A DNA stretch of 64,000 bases from Gallionellaceae bacterium (GCA_028714735.1 JAQTLU010000012.1:27104-91103), one strand, 5' to 3'; shown: positions 25,486 to 34,350, numbered from the stretch's first letter. The notes: generated by a model from the sequence alone, not told the origin. Translations and numbers: made by a program.

Positions 25486-28400
25486 ATGAAGAGCCAAATC
25501 TCGCGCGATTCCTTCCAGCCCGGGCAGCACTATTCCGGGGTCTATCTGCAGCAGGGCCGCATGATCCTGGACGCCGACTGGAACGAACTGACCGACATCC
25601 AGAAGGCCGGCCTGGTGGCCGCCCTGCGCGACGCCATCTCGGGCACCCTGGTGCAGGACGGCGGCATCCCCGGCGGCGCGCCGCGCGTAGGCGGCCTGGC
25701 CATCGTCGCCGTGCCGGACGGTTCCGCCAACATCCGCATCCAGCCGGGTGCGCTCTACGTCGACGGCGTGCCGGCCCGCCTGGACGGCAAGGACGTGCTG
25801 GAGATCGACCAGCAGCCCGACTACCCGATCGTCGCCGACTACGGCGGCCAGAACCTGAACCTGTACGCCGACGTCTGGGAACGCACGGTCACCGCCCTGG
25901 AACGCGCCGACCTGATGGACGCCGCCCTGCACGGCGCCGACACCGCCACCCGCAGCCAGACCCTGCTGCAGGTCAAGTGGTGCAGCGACACCCTGGACCC
26001 GCTCGACGAAGACAAGAATCCGGCCATCGGCAACGCCCCGCTCACCCTGATGCTGCGCCTGATCGCCAGCGGCGGCGACGCCTGCGACCCCTGCGCCAGC
26101 CAGGTCAAGGTCGACGAACGGCTGGGCAACTACCTGTTCCGGGTCGAGGTGCACGACTACGACCCGGCCACCCAGTGGCTCACCCTCAAGTGGTCGCGCG
26201 ACAACGGCGCCGAGGCCTGCGCGGTGGCGGCGATGCCGAACGGCTTCAACCAGGGCGACTGGGTCTGGGAATATTTCGACGACGACACCGAACGCCTGCT
26301 CGGCAACCACTTCGCCAGCAACCCGAAGAAGCTGCGCGGCCTGATCAAGGAGACCTGCATCACCCCGATCGGGGCCAACGAGGCGAAGCAGTATTGCCGG
26401 CAGTGGGACGGCTACCTCAAGATCAAGCTGGACAGCGGCAGCCTGAGCGGGCGCGACCGCGGCGTGGCCCTGGCCACCGGGCCGGCGGCCAGCCAGGCAC
26501 ATGGCCGGGTCGACCTGACCGGCGGGCTGCTCAGGATCAACCTGGAACTGATGGAACTGAGCCTCGCCACCACCGGCAAGCGCTTCGTGCCCGGCGACTA
26601 CTGGCTGGCCGAGGTACGCGAGGCCGCGGACACCAGCGGCGACACCGTGCTGGCCGCCGCCCCGCCGCGCGGCGTGCGCCACCATTACCTGTACCTGGGC
26701 GCGCTGGCCGTCAACAAGAAGCTGGCCAAGGAGGACGACGCCTTTGCCCGGCGCATGGCCTTCCCGCCCCTGACCGACATCACCGCCGACAAGGTCGGTT
26801 TCGACAACAAGTGCACCGGCCTCTACGCCAGCGCCCGCAACGTCCAGCAGGCGCTCGACTACCTGTGCGCCATCGACGCCTCGGACATCGCCTACACGCT
26901 GCCCGCCTGCACCGGCAACACCCTCCGCGACCTGCTCAAGGCCACGTTGGACCCGAACAGCGACAACCGGCTCACGGTCAAGGACGCCCTCGACAACCTG
27001 CTCTGCCAACTCGATGCCGGCCACCTGCCCTACACGGTGCCGGCCTGCGCTGGCGGGCCCTCGGTGCGCGACGGCCTGGGCTTGGCGGCCGGCGCCAGCC
27101 AGGTCGGCCCGGTGCTCGACAAGCTGCTGTGCGGGTTCAACGCCAGCCATCTGCCGATCAAGAAACCGGACGCCAGCCTGTGCAGCGACCTCCAGTCCGC
27201 CAGCGTGGTCACCGTGCAGGATGCCCTCCGGGCGCTGTGCGAAAAATCCGGCGGCTGTGCCGTGACCGTCACCTCGCCCGAACACCTCGGCCTGCTGCTG
27301 CAGGAATTCGCCCAGTCCAGCACGGCCACCGACCTGTGGCTCTGCCTCAAGTCCGGCACCTACCCGCTCGGCACCCTGCCGGCCATCGCCGACAAGCGCA
27401 GCCTGCGCATCAGCGGCGAGGGTTCGGAGTCGGTATCGGTCACTTTCGCGGGCGCCACGCTGGCCATCGAGGCCGACGAGGTGATCCTGGAAAACCTGTC
27501 GCTCGCCTTCTCGACCGGCAGCGGCCAGTTGGCGATCCAGGCCGCGGTAGCGCAGACGCGGGGGTGCCGGTTCGCGCGCACCAGCAACGGCGCCAACGGT
27601 CCCGCGATGATCAGCATCGCCGGCCAGGGCAGTGCCGCCTGCCGCATGGCCTGGCACGACAACACGCTGTACGCCCAGATCAAGAGTTCCAGCCTGACCG
27701 ACGGCAGCCAGTGGGCCGGCGTCGACGTGGTCGGCAATGCCAGGCTCAGCAAGGCGCTGCTCAACCTCGGCAAGCCCGAACTGCTCGCCGACAAGGTCGC
27801 CTATGACGAGGCCTTGATCGCGGTGGCGCGCCAGATCGTCGTGCTGCCCAAGGCCGACCGCGCCACATGGAAGACCAAGCTCGATCAGGTCGCGACGCCG
27901 CGCGCCGCCGCACGGGCGCCCAAGGCCGGCACGGCAGCGCTGTCCGAGGTGCTGGCCGCCGACAAGCTGACCGTCACCGAGGCCGCGGCCGCGGTCGAGG
28001 ACCTGATCGCGCAATGGGTCACCTACGCCCCCGACTGGGCGTTGCGCCTGGAGACCGCCAAGGTCGGCGGCCTCCTGTCGGATAACGCGGTCGACGGCTG
28101 GCTGCTGCTCGGCAACGGCGTCGCCGGCTACCGCAACCCCGATGCGGGCGTCGACGGCACCACCCTGGCCGGCAACACGGTCAAGGCCGGCGGCGAGGAC
28201 CTGCATATCGAGAACAACCAGCTGGCGGCGATCAAGGCCAACCTGGCGACCGGCTCGGTCAACGCCGGCCGCGCCCTGACCAAGCAGGCCAGCGGCTACG
28301 CCCGGCTATTCCTGGTCGGCAACAGCCTGGCCGAGACCCGGAACGCCGTGGTGACGGCCAGCTTCGTCGGCCAGGGCAATACCTGGTACCGCGCCGCCAG

Positions 28401-28563
28401 CGCCGACACCCCGATGGGTTCGGTCATCGCCGACCGCGCCACCTTCACCGGCAACCTGCTGGAGGGCTACACCGACAACGCCGATCTCACCGGCACGGTC
28501 AGAAGCGGACGCCTGGCCTCGGTCGGCAACGTCCTGATCGACCTGGTGCCGCCGGTGAATTGA
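25486..28563 (+). CDS. DUF6519-type fibre-like protein with internal repeats and beta-helix
   Basis: A 1025-residue protein. The start (RDSFQPGQHYSGVYLQQGRM, then ILDADWNELTDIQ) is the DUF6519 signature found in eCIS and phage-tail-like loci. Residues 1-430 form that domain. Residues 452-590 hold about four degenerate repeats of the form V..ALD.LLC..DA.HLPYT.PAC. The C-terminal 400 residues show a right-handed beta-helix pattern (SGEGSESVSVTFAG, GNTVKAGGEDLHIENNQLA). This architecture fits a surface-exposed fibre or receptor-binding element; that function is inferred. The start at 25486 follows an AACGGGG weak ribosome site 11 bases after the previous stop. Confidence 0.72.
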   Translation: MKSQISRDSFQPGQHYSGVYLQQGRMILDADWNELTDIQKAGLVAALRDAISGTLVQDGGIPGGAPRVGGLAIVAVPDGSANIRIQPGALYVDGVPARLDGKDVLEIDQQPDYPIVADYGGQNLNLYADVWERTVTALERADLMDAALHGADTATRSQTLLQVKWCSDTLDPLDEDKNPAIGNAPLTLMLRLIASGGDACDPCASQVKVDERLGNYLFRVEVHDYDPATQWLTLKWSRDNGAEACAVAAMPNGFNQGDWVWEYFDDDTERLLGNHFASNPKKLRGLIKETCITPIGANEAKQYCRQWDGYLKIKLDSGSLSGRDRGVALATGPAASQAHGRVDLTGGLLRINLELMELSLATTGKRFVPGDYWLAEVREAADTSGDTVLAAAPPRGVRHHYLYLGALAVNKKLAKEDDAFARRMAFPPLTDITADKVGFDNKCTGLYASARNVQQALDYLCAIDASDIAYTLPACTGNTLRDLLKATLDPNSDNRLTVKDALDNLLCQLDAGHLPYTVPACAGGPSVRDGLGLAAGASQVGPVLDKLLCGFNASHLPIKKPDASLCSDLQSASVVTVQDALRALCEKSGGCAVTVTSPEHLGLLLQEFAQSSTATDLWLCLKSGTYPLGTLPAIADKRSLRISGEGSESVSVTFAGATLAIEADEVILENLSLAFSTGSGQLAIQAAVAQTRGCRFARTSNGANGPAMISIAGQGSAACRMAWHDNTLYAQIKSSSLTDGSQWAGVDVVGNARLSKALLNLGKPELLADKVAYDEALIAVARQIVVLPKADRATWKTKLDQVATPRAAARAPKAGTAALSEVLAADKLTVTEAAAAVEDLIAQWVTYAPDWALRLETAKVGGLLSDNAVDGWLLLGNGVAGYRNPDAGVDGTTLAGNTVKAGGEDLHIENNQLAAIKANLATGSVNAGRALTKQASGYARLFLVGNSLAETRNAVVTASFVGQGNTWYRAASADTPMGSVIADRATFTGNLLEGYTDNADLTGTVRSGRLASVGNVLIDLVPPVN
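26839..27255 (+). repeat. Degenerate tandem protein repeat within the DUF6519 gene
   Basis: Four imperfect copies start with NVQQALDYLCAIDA, TVKDALDNLLCQLDAGHLPY, QVGPVLDKLLCGFNASHLPI and TVQDALRALCEK. The first three are each followed by a Pro/Cys stretch such as TLPAC, TVPAC or DASLC. Copies are spaced roughly 37-46 residues apart. The regular cysteines are unusual for a bacterial cytosolic assembly product. Confidence 0.6.
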
Positions 28564-28602
28564 CGTTATGTACTTGCGATTGCACACATCATGGACAGGA
28601 CT

Positions 28603-28758
28603 ATGAGCAAGCCCGACATCGCAATAACCTTTGGCGGCATTTTGGCCATCACCGGCGCCCTGCTGGCCAAGTTTGCGGTCTATTTCTGGCTTGGCGCTAC
28701 TGGATATTTGCTGCTGGCTCTCGGCCTTGTTTTGTTAATGACCGGCAAAGATTTGTAG
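28603..28758 (+). CDS. Small membrane protein of unknown function
   Basis: A 51-residue protein with two hydrophobic stretches (FGGILAITGALLAKFAVYF and ATGYLLLALGLVLLM) joined by a short turn, so probably a two-pass membrane hairpin. An alternative in-frame start lies at 28591. It falls between the DUF6519 gene and the first DUF4157 gene, in a stretch of lower GC than the rest of the operon. No family is recognised. It could assist membrane attachment or release of the particle, but that is only a guess from location. Confidence 0.5.
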   Translation: MSKPDIAITFGGILAITGALLAKFAVYFWLGATGYLLLALGLVLLMTGKDL

Positions 28759-28798
28759 ATAAGCCAAAACACACTTACCGGCCTTTCAGGAGGTTGCC

Positions 28799-29968
28799 AT
28801 GAAAACCATGCAGACCATCCGCCGCCAAGCCCGCTCCCGCCGCCTGGTGGTGATCAAGCCCAGCCGCGCCGAGGGCGACCGTACTGCCTTACAGGCCGCG
28901 CTCGGCTACCCGGTGCAGACCAAGCTGAAGGTCGGCGCGCCCGACGACGCCCACGAGCGCGAGGCCGACGCGGTCGCCGACCGGGTGATGGCGATGCCCG
29001 AGGCCACCGTGCAGCGCAAATGCGCCAGCTGTGAGCAGGAAGACGAGCAGAAACGGAAGGCCGCTGGCGGCGAACCCGAGAAGAAGGATGAGGAAGTACA
29101 ACGCAAGGCGGCCGGCGGCGAGGCCACCGTCACGGCCGCCAGTGCGGCGGCCATCGGCGCCAGCCGGGGCGGCGGCCAGACCCTGCCGGCCGGCGAACGG
29201 GCCTTCTTCGAGCCACGCCTGGGCGCCGACCTCGGCCGGGTGCGCGTGCATGCCGACAGCGAGGCCGAACGCCTGGCCGCGGGTCTGTCGGCCCGGGCCT
29301 TCACGGTCGGCGGCGACGTCTACTTCGGCCGTGGCGAATATCGGCCCGGCACCGGTGAGGGCCGCCGCCTGCTCGCCCATGAACTGGCCCACGTGGCGCA
29401 ACAGGGCGAGGGCGACCAGACGCTCAAGCGCAAGATCGACCGGGTCGACTTCAGCAAGAAGGCCCTCAACGTCCATTTCAGCCTGGGCATCTATGGCCCA
29501 CGTTCCAGTGCCGCCCTGGCCTCGACCTGGGCGAGCAACATCGAGAACCAGTGGAACCGGCAGCTGAAGCTCAAGGACACCACCATCGACGCCAAGATCC
29601 ATGTCGATGCCAAGGCCTATCCGACCCTGCCCGACGCGCCCCCCGTGCAGATGGCCATCCCGGAGTCGAACACCGTGTTCGTGGAAAAGGACGGCTTCCG
29701 CTCCTATGTCGAATATTCCTGCTGGGGCCACAACAAATGGAGTTGCGGCCGCTGGGCGGCCGACTCCGCGGCCATGGTCGTGGCCCACGAGACCGGCCAC
29801 ATGATGGGCCTGGAGGACAAGTACAAGGACACCGCCGCCGGCAGCGTCGACCTGCCCGGCTACGAGACGGACATCATGGCCAACTTCTGGAACGACAACG
29901 GCAAGACCGAGTTCACCCGCGCCTGGTTCGGGGTGCTGATCTACTACTACTTCGGCATCCGTTCCTGA
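28799..29968 (+). CDS. DUF4157 (eCIS core) protein with a second, metzincin-like protease motif
   Basis: A 389-residue candidate cargo/effector. The start fits AGGAGG six bases upstream. Residues 35-67 hold the DUF4157-associated leader (QTKLKVGAPDDAHEREADAV) and C75/C78 form a CxxC. The DUF4157 domain (about 130-203) includes RVRVHADSEAERLA, AFTVGGDVYFG and the zinc motif HELAH (194-198). A C-terminal domain carries HETGHMMGLED (330-340), the HExxHxxGxxD pattern of metzincins with Asp as third ligand, and a possible Met-turn at DIM (358-360). DUF4157 proteins are widely linked to eCIS loci and are considered cargo or loading-related. The second motif predicts an active zinc endopeptidase; the target is unknown. 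Confidence 0.78.
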   Translation: MKTMQTIRRQARSRRLVVIKPSRAEGDRTALQAALGYPVQTKLKVGAPDDAHEREADAVADRVMAMPEATVQRKCASCEQEDEQKRKAAGGEPEKKDEEVQRKAAGGEATVTAASAAAIGASRGGGQTLPAGERAFFEPRLGADLGRVRVHADSEAERLAAGLSARAFTVGGDVYFGRGEYRPGTGEGRRLLAHELAHVAQQGEGDQTLKRKIDRVDFSKKALNVHFSLGIYGPRSSAALASTWASNIENQWNRQLKLKDTTIDAKIHVDAKAYPTLPDAPPVQMAIPESNTVFVEKDGFRSYVEYSCWGHNKWSCGRWAADSAAMVVAHETGHMMGLEDKYKDTAAGSVDLPGYETDIMANFWNDNGKTEFTRAWFGVLIYYYFGIRS

Positions 29969-29984
29969 GCGGCCGCGGGGCGCC

Positions 29985-32900
29985 ATGCAAACCGCCGCCC
30001 TCGTCCGCAAGCCCCCCGCCGCGGCCAAACGGCCAGGCCTGCCCATAGGCGTGCACGCCAAGCTGAAGCTGGGCGGCGCCCGCGACGAGGCCGAGAAGCA
30101 GGCCGACCGCATCGCCGCGCAGGCCTTGCACAAGGCCGCTCCCGGCGAGGCCGCCGGCTTCGGGGGCGCGAACGACGGCCGGGCGGCGGTGCGCCGCGCC
30201 CTGGCGCCGGCCGACGAAGGCGAGCGCCTGCACGCCCCGGCCGAGGATGAGCAGGCCCTGCCCGAGGCCATCGAACGCGAGATCGCCGCCCTGCAGGCCG
30301 GCGGCCAGCCGCTGCCGCCGCCGCTGCGCACCGACATGGAGGCGCGCCTGGGCATCGACCTCGGCGCGGTGCGCATCCACACCGGCGCCGACGCCGCGCG
30401 CCTGAACGAGACCCTGCACGCCCACGCCTTCACGGTCGGCGAACACATCGCCTTCAACGACGGCCGCTACCAGCCCGACAGCGAGCCGGGCCGTTTCCTG
30501 CTCGCCCACGAACTGGCCCACGTCGCCCAGCAGCGCGGCGAGGCGGCCGGGGTCGAGCAGCGGCCGGTGCGGCGCGGCTTCTGGAGCCGGCTCTACCACG
30601 GCGCCGTCGACACCCTGGGCGACATCGCCAACTGGGCCATCGACAAGGTGCGCGAGCTCGGCTGGCGCCTGCTGGAAACCATCTCGCCGGAATTCGCCCG
30701 CACCGTGCACGCCATCGTCGACGAAGGCATCCTGGCCTGGCTCGGCCGCCAGGTGGCGCGCGCCTGGGACGCCTTCATCGGCACCCTGCGCGCCCTGGTG
30801 CCGTTCGACGGGCCGCGCCAGCTGATCGACCTGTTCGCCGGCCTGGTCGAACGCGCCGCGCGCATCGCCGCCGCGCTGGCGTCAGGCAACTGCGAACCCC
30901 TGATGCAGGCGATCGGCGAGCTGAAGACCTTCGTCACCGAGACGGTCGGCGTGGCCTGGGACCGGCTGACCGAGTTCCTGCGCCCGATCGGCCAGTTTTT
31001 CGGCGACCTCTGGAACAACTTCGGCGCCCCCGCGGTGCAGTGGCTGCAGGACTTCGGCGGCGCCGTCTGGCAGGGCATCCAGGACCTCGGCCGGCGCTTC
31101 TGGGACTGGATCCGGCCGGTGCGCGAGGCCGCCGCGCGGGTCTGGAACTGGTTCAAGGACATGCTGTTCGGCTCCTCGGAGGGCGAGGACAGCGCCGGCA
31201 GCCAGGGCGGCGTGCTCGGCTGGATCAGCCGCAAGGCCGGCGAGGCCTGGGACTGGGTCAAGGCGCGCACCCGGCCGATCTGGCAGCCGGTGGCCGACTT
31301 CGCCGGCCGGGTCGCCGAGCTGATCCCGCCCGCCTTCGTGCGCGAGATGGGCGAGCACGCCCAGCAGCTGTCCTCCGAGCTGGACACGGCCTCCGACGGC
31401 ATGAACGGCGGCGACGGCGTGCCGGCCTCGCGCGACACCCTGGCCTCGGTGCTGCCCTCGGTGCAGGCCATCCTGGCCACGGTGCGCCGGATCATCGTCG
31501 GCGCCGGCCAGTGGCTGAATGAGCGCATCGCCGGGGTCGGCAGCCTGGTCAGCGGCCTGATCGGCCGCCTGCGCGCGAGCGAACTCCTGTCCTGGCTGGC
31601 CGGGGCGTTCACCTGGCTGGAGGAGGCGGTCACCGGCCTGGCGACCTGGGCGCGCGACAAGGTCGCCGTGCTGTTCAACTGGCTGGTGCAGGGCTTCGAC
31701 GCCCTGACGCCGTTCCTGCAGATGGTCCTGGAGACGGTGCGCAAGGTCATCACCATCTTCGGCGACCTGCTGCAACTGCCGCTCCTGATCCTCAACTCGA
31801 TCTGGCAGCGGGTGCCGGCCTGCATCCGCAACCCGATCGAGAACTTCATCAGGAACCAGATCCTGGCCCGCATCCCCGTGTTCGGCCAGTTCTTCACCGA
31901 CCCGGAGCTGTGGCCGCGGGTGCGCGACACCGCGCTGGGCATCCTGCGCCGCCTCTTCGTCGACGGCGACATTCCCGGCGCGGCCTGGGCCTTCTTCCGC
32001 GCCGTGCTCGGCATCCTCGGCGTGCCGGCGCAACTGGTGGTGCAGATACTGGCCAAGGCGGCCGGCGCCATCGGCGCCATCCTGACCAACCCGCTCGGCT
32101 TCCTGGGCAACCTGCTGCGGGCCATGGGCGCCGGCTTCACCGGCTTCTTCTCCAACATCGGCCGCCACCTGCTGACCGGCTTCACCGGCTGGCTGTTCAG
32201 CACCGTGCGCGAGGCCGGCATCAACCCGCCGGCCGACTTCTCGCTCCGCTCGGTGCTCGGCTTCGTGCTGGAGGTGCTCGGGGTCAGCGTCGACAACATC
32301 TTCGCCCGCCTGGCCCGGCGCCTCGACCCGGCCGTCGTGGCGCGCCTGCGCAGCATGCTGTCGATCGCCACCGGGGTCTGGTCCTTCGTCGCCACCCTGG
32401 TCACCGAGGGCCCGGCCGGGCTCTGGCGCGAACTGAGCGAACGCCTGTCCAACCTGTGGGACACGGTGGTCAACGGCGTCATCGGCTTCATCACCGAGCG
32501 GGTGATCGGCTGGGCCAGCCGCTGGCTGCTGTCGCTGCTCGACGTCAGCGGGATCATGCCGGTGATCAACACCCTGATCGCCATCTACCGGGCCATCCAG
32601 TCGTTCATGGAATACCTGCGCCAGATGCTGGAGATCGTCAACCGGGTGCTCGACGGCATCCTCGGCATCGCCCGCGGCGCCATCGCCGAGGCGGCCGGCT
32701 TCGTCGAGGACGCCCTGGCCGCCTCGCTGCCCATCGCCATCGGTTTCCTGGCCAACCAGGCCGGCCTGGGCAGGCTGTCGCAGCGCCTGCGCGAGATACT
32801 CGGCGGCCTGCGCACGCGGGTCGAAGCCGCCATCGACTGGCTGATCGAGCGCGCCCTGCGCCTCGGCCGGGCAGTGATCGACATGGTCCGCCGGGGCGCC

Positions 32901-33968
32901 GCGGCGGTCCGGCGCGGCGCCGCCCGGCTGCGCGACTGGTGGCGGGCGCGGCGCGAGTTCCGGGTCGGCGGCGAGCGCCACAGCGTCTACATCCAGGGCA
33001 GCGGACGCGCGGCCCGGGTGATGGTGGCGAGCGACTTGACCCCCTATGCCACCTTCATCGACAACCTCACCGTGCCGGCCGACAAACAGGCGGACAAGAA
33101 TGCTGCCGCCGAGATCGCGGCCCGGCTCGACACCGCCATGAACGCCGCCGCCCGCGCCCCGGTCACCGCCCCGGCCACGCCGGCCGGAAGCACCACGCTG
33201 CCGGCCGAGGACCACGCCGCCACGATCGACGGCCTGGTGGCCGAACTGGCCGAGGCCACCGCCCGCATCATGCCGGCCGTCGGCGCCGACCAGCCTTCGA
33301 CCCAACCGGTCTACGGACCGCTCAACAGCGCCCAATACGGCACCAGCGCGACCGTACTGCGGCTGACCCACAACCGCGACTTCCACGGCAGCGCGCCCAG
33401 CCGCTCGCTGCACACCGATGCCTATACCCGGCTCAACCAGCGCCGCTCCAGCCGGACCGGCACCGGCAGCTACTATGTCCTGGGCCACCTGCTCAACCAC
33501 AACATCGGCGGCCCCGGCAACACCTGGAGCAACCTCGTCCCGCTCTCGCAGGGTGCCAACAACCGGCGCGCGGACTCCATGCTGCACGGCTTCGAAAAAC
33601 ACGTTAAGGACACGGTGGACGCCAGCACCCCGGCCCAGCGCAAGGCGGTCAACTTCGTCGTGACCGCCAACTACGGTGCCGCCAACCGCTCGTCCGATGC
33701 CCTGAGCGCCCTGGAGCATGCCCGCACCGCCACCAGCGACAGCGACAAGCGCCGCTGGCTGGCGATACGCGAAGTGGTGCAGGAGGAAGCCACGGTGCCG
33801 CGCAACGTCAGCCTGAGCGCACACACCCTGAAGACCGACGGCACCCGCGACCAGCAACTCGGCAACGGCGATGACGTGGAGAACATACCGGCCTCCGAAA
33901 CCGACATCGAACAGTATGGCGTGACGCCGCGCCCCAACATCCTGGAGGCACATAGCGGTGAACTCTGA
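29985..33968 (+). CDS. Large DUF4157 (eCIS core) protein with C-terminal nuclease-like toxin domain
   Basis: A 1327-residue protein. Residues 20-45 carry the DUF4157 leader (IGVHAKLKLGGARDEAEKQA) and about 110-185 the DUF4157 domain with HELAH at 175-179. Residues of roughly 200-1000 are a long run of amphipathic and hydrophobic helices rich in Trp, Phe and Leu (NPLGFLGNLLRAMGAGFTGF, LTGFTGWLFSTV), similar to other large eCIS-linked DUF4157 proteins. The last 230 residues include GHLLNHNIGGPGNTWSNLVP (1167-1186) followed by LSQGANNRRADSM, the histidine-centred pattern of DNA/RNA non-specific endonuclease-type toxin domains. I infer a cargo nuclease whose helical middle aids packing or membrane passage. 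It could alternatively serve as tape measure, because no other candidate is present. Confidence 0.75.
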   Translation: MQTAALVRKPPAAAKRPGLPIGVHAKLKLGGARDEAEKQADRIAAQALHKAAPGEAAGFGGANDGRAAVRRALAPADEGERLHAPAEDEQALPEAIEREIAALQAGGQPLPPPLRTDMEARLGIDLGAVRIHTGADAARLNETLHAHAFTVGEHIAFNDGRYQPDSEPGRFLLAHELAHVAQQRGEAAGVEQRPVRRGFWSRLYHGAVDTLGDIANWAIDKVRELGWRLLETISPEFARTVHAIVDEGILAWLGRQVARAWDAFIGTLRALVPFDGPRQLIDLFAGLVERAARIAAALASGNCEPLMQAIGELKTFVTETVGVAWDRLTEFLRPIGQFFGDLWNNFGAPAVQWLQDFGGAVWQGIQDLGRRFWDWIRPVREAAARVWNWFKDMLFGSSEGEDSAGSQGGVLGWISRKAGEAWDWVKARTRPIWQPVADFAGRVAELIPPAFVREMGEHAQQLSSELDTASDGMNGGDGVPASRDTLASVLPSVQAILATVRRIIVGAGQWLNERIAGVGSLVSGLIGRLRASELLSWLAGAFTWLEEAVTGLATWARDKVAVLFNWLVQGFDALTPFLQMVLETVRKVITIFGDLLQLPLLILNSIWQRVPACIRNPIENFIRNQILARIPVFGQFFTDPELWPRVRDTALGILRRLFVDGDIPGAAWAFFRAVLGILGVPAQLVVQILAKAAGAIGAILTNPLGFLGNLLRAMGAGFTGFFSNIGRHLLTGFTGWLFSTVREAGINPPADFSLRSVLGFVLEVLGVSVDNIFARLARRLDPAVVARLRSMLSIATGVWSFVATLVTEGPAGLWRELSERLSNLWDTVVNGVIGFITERVIGWASRWLLSLLDVSGIMPVINTLIAIYRAIQSFMEYLRQMLEIVNRVLDGILGIARGAIAEAAGFVEDALAASLPIAIGFLANQAGLGRLSQRLREILGGLRTRVEAAIDWLIERALRLGRAVIDMVRRGAAAVRRGAARLRDWWRARREFRVGGERHSVYIQGSGRAARVMVASDLTPYATFIDNLTVPADKQADKNAAAEIAARLDTAMNAAARAPVTAPATPAGSTTLPAEDHAATIDGLVAELAEATARIMPAVGADQPSTQPVYGPLNSAQYGTSATVLRLTHNRDFHGSAPSRSLHTDAYTRLNQRRSSRTGTGSYYVLGHLLNHNIGGPGNTWSNLVPLSQGANNRRADSMLHGFEKHVKDTVDASTPAQRKAVNFVVTANYGAANRSSDALSALEHARTATSDSDKRRWLAIREVVQEEATVPRNVSLSAHTLKTDGTRDQQLGNGDDVENIPASETDIEQYGVTPRPNILEAHSGEL

Positions 33969-34350
33969 ATCGACTGGCCAAGCGACGACACATCCGGAAG
34001 ACCTGGCCCGGATACTCGCCGAACCCTACGCCTTCGCCCTGGTCACCTGGCCGGCCGTGGTCGGCCTGCTGGCGCCGCTGCCGGAGGCCTGGTCGGCCTG
34101 GCTCATGGGCGGTCTCGGCCTCTGGCTGGGCGCCATGCAACTGGCCGCCTACAGCCGGGGCGCCGGCTTCGGCAACGTCATGCTGGCGACCAGCGCCGTG
34201 GTCGCCCTGGCCTGTCTGAGCCACCCCTCGCCCTGGGCCCTGGCCTGGCTGCCGGCCCTGCTGATCGGCCTCAATGCCGCCCAGCGGGTGCGCCTGGGCA
34301 GTCCGGGACGGTCTTCGGCACGGCCCGATGCCGGCCTGGAAAAGGCCTGA
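33958..34350 (+). CDS. Four-pass membrane protein at the end of the eCIS operon
   Basis: A 130-residue protein with four predicted membrane segments (FALVTWPAVVGLLAPL, AWLMGGLGLWLGAMQLAAY, VMLATSAVVALACL, ALAWLPALLIGL), vaguely like SPW-repeat proteins. It starts at a GTG that overlaps the end of the large DUF4157 gene by 11 bases, so the two are probably coupled. The function is unknown. A membrane-located protection role against the neighbouring cargo is conceivable but a nuclease would normally need a soluble partner, so no such role is claimed. Confidence 0.6.
   Translation: MNSESTGQATTHPEDLARILAEPYAFALVTWPAVVGLLAPLPEAWSAWLMGGLGLWLGAMQLAAYSRGAGFGNVMLATSAVVALACLSHPSPWALAWLPALLIGLNAAQRVRLGSPGRSSARPDAGLEKA

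Noticed and set aside
30882..33953. Minus-strand 1023-codon frame opposite the large DUF4157 gene
   Set aside because: Low-complexity His/Asp/Gly-rich product, no start site or family match, and fully covered by a convincing plus-strand gene.
9663..34350. Interpretation as a prophage or R-type pyocin
   Set aside because: No lysis, regulator, head or replication genes are present, while DUF4255, the AAA+ ATPase and DUF4157 proteins point to eCIS.
9663..34350. Interpretation as a type VI secretion system
   Set aside because: No TssJ, TssL, TssM, or ClpV-type ATPase genes are present and the sheath is a single long Afp-like protein, not a TssB/TssC pair.
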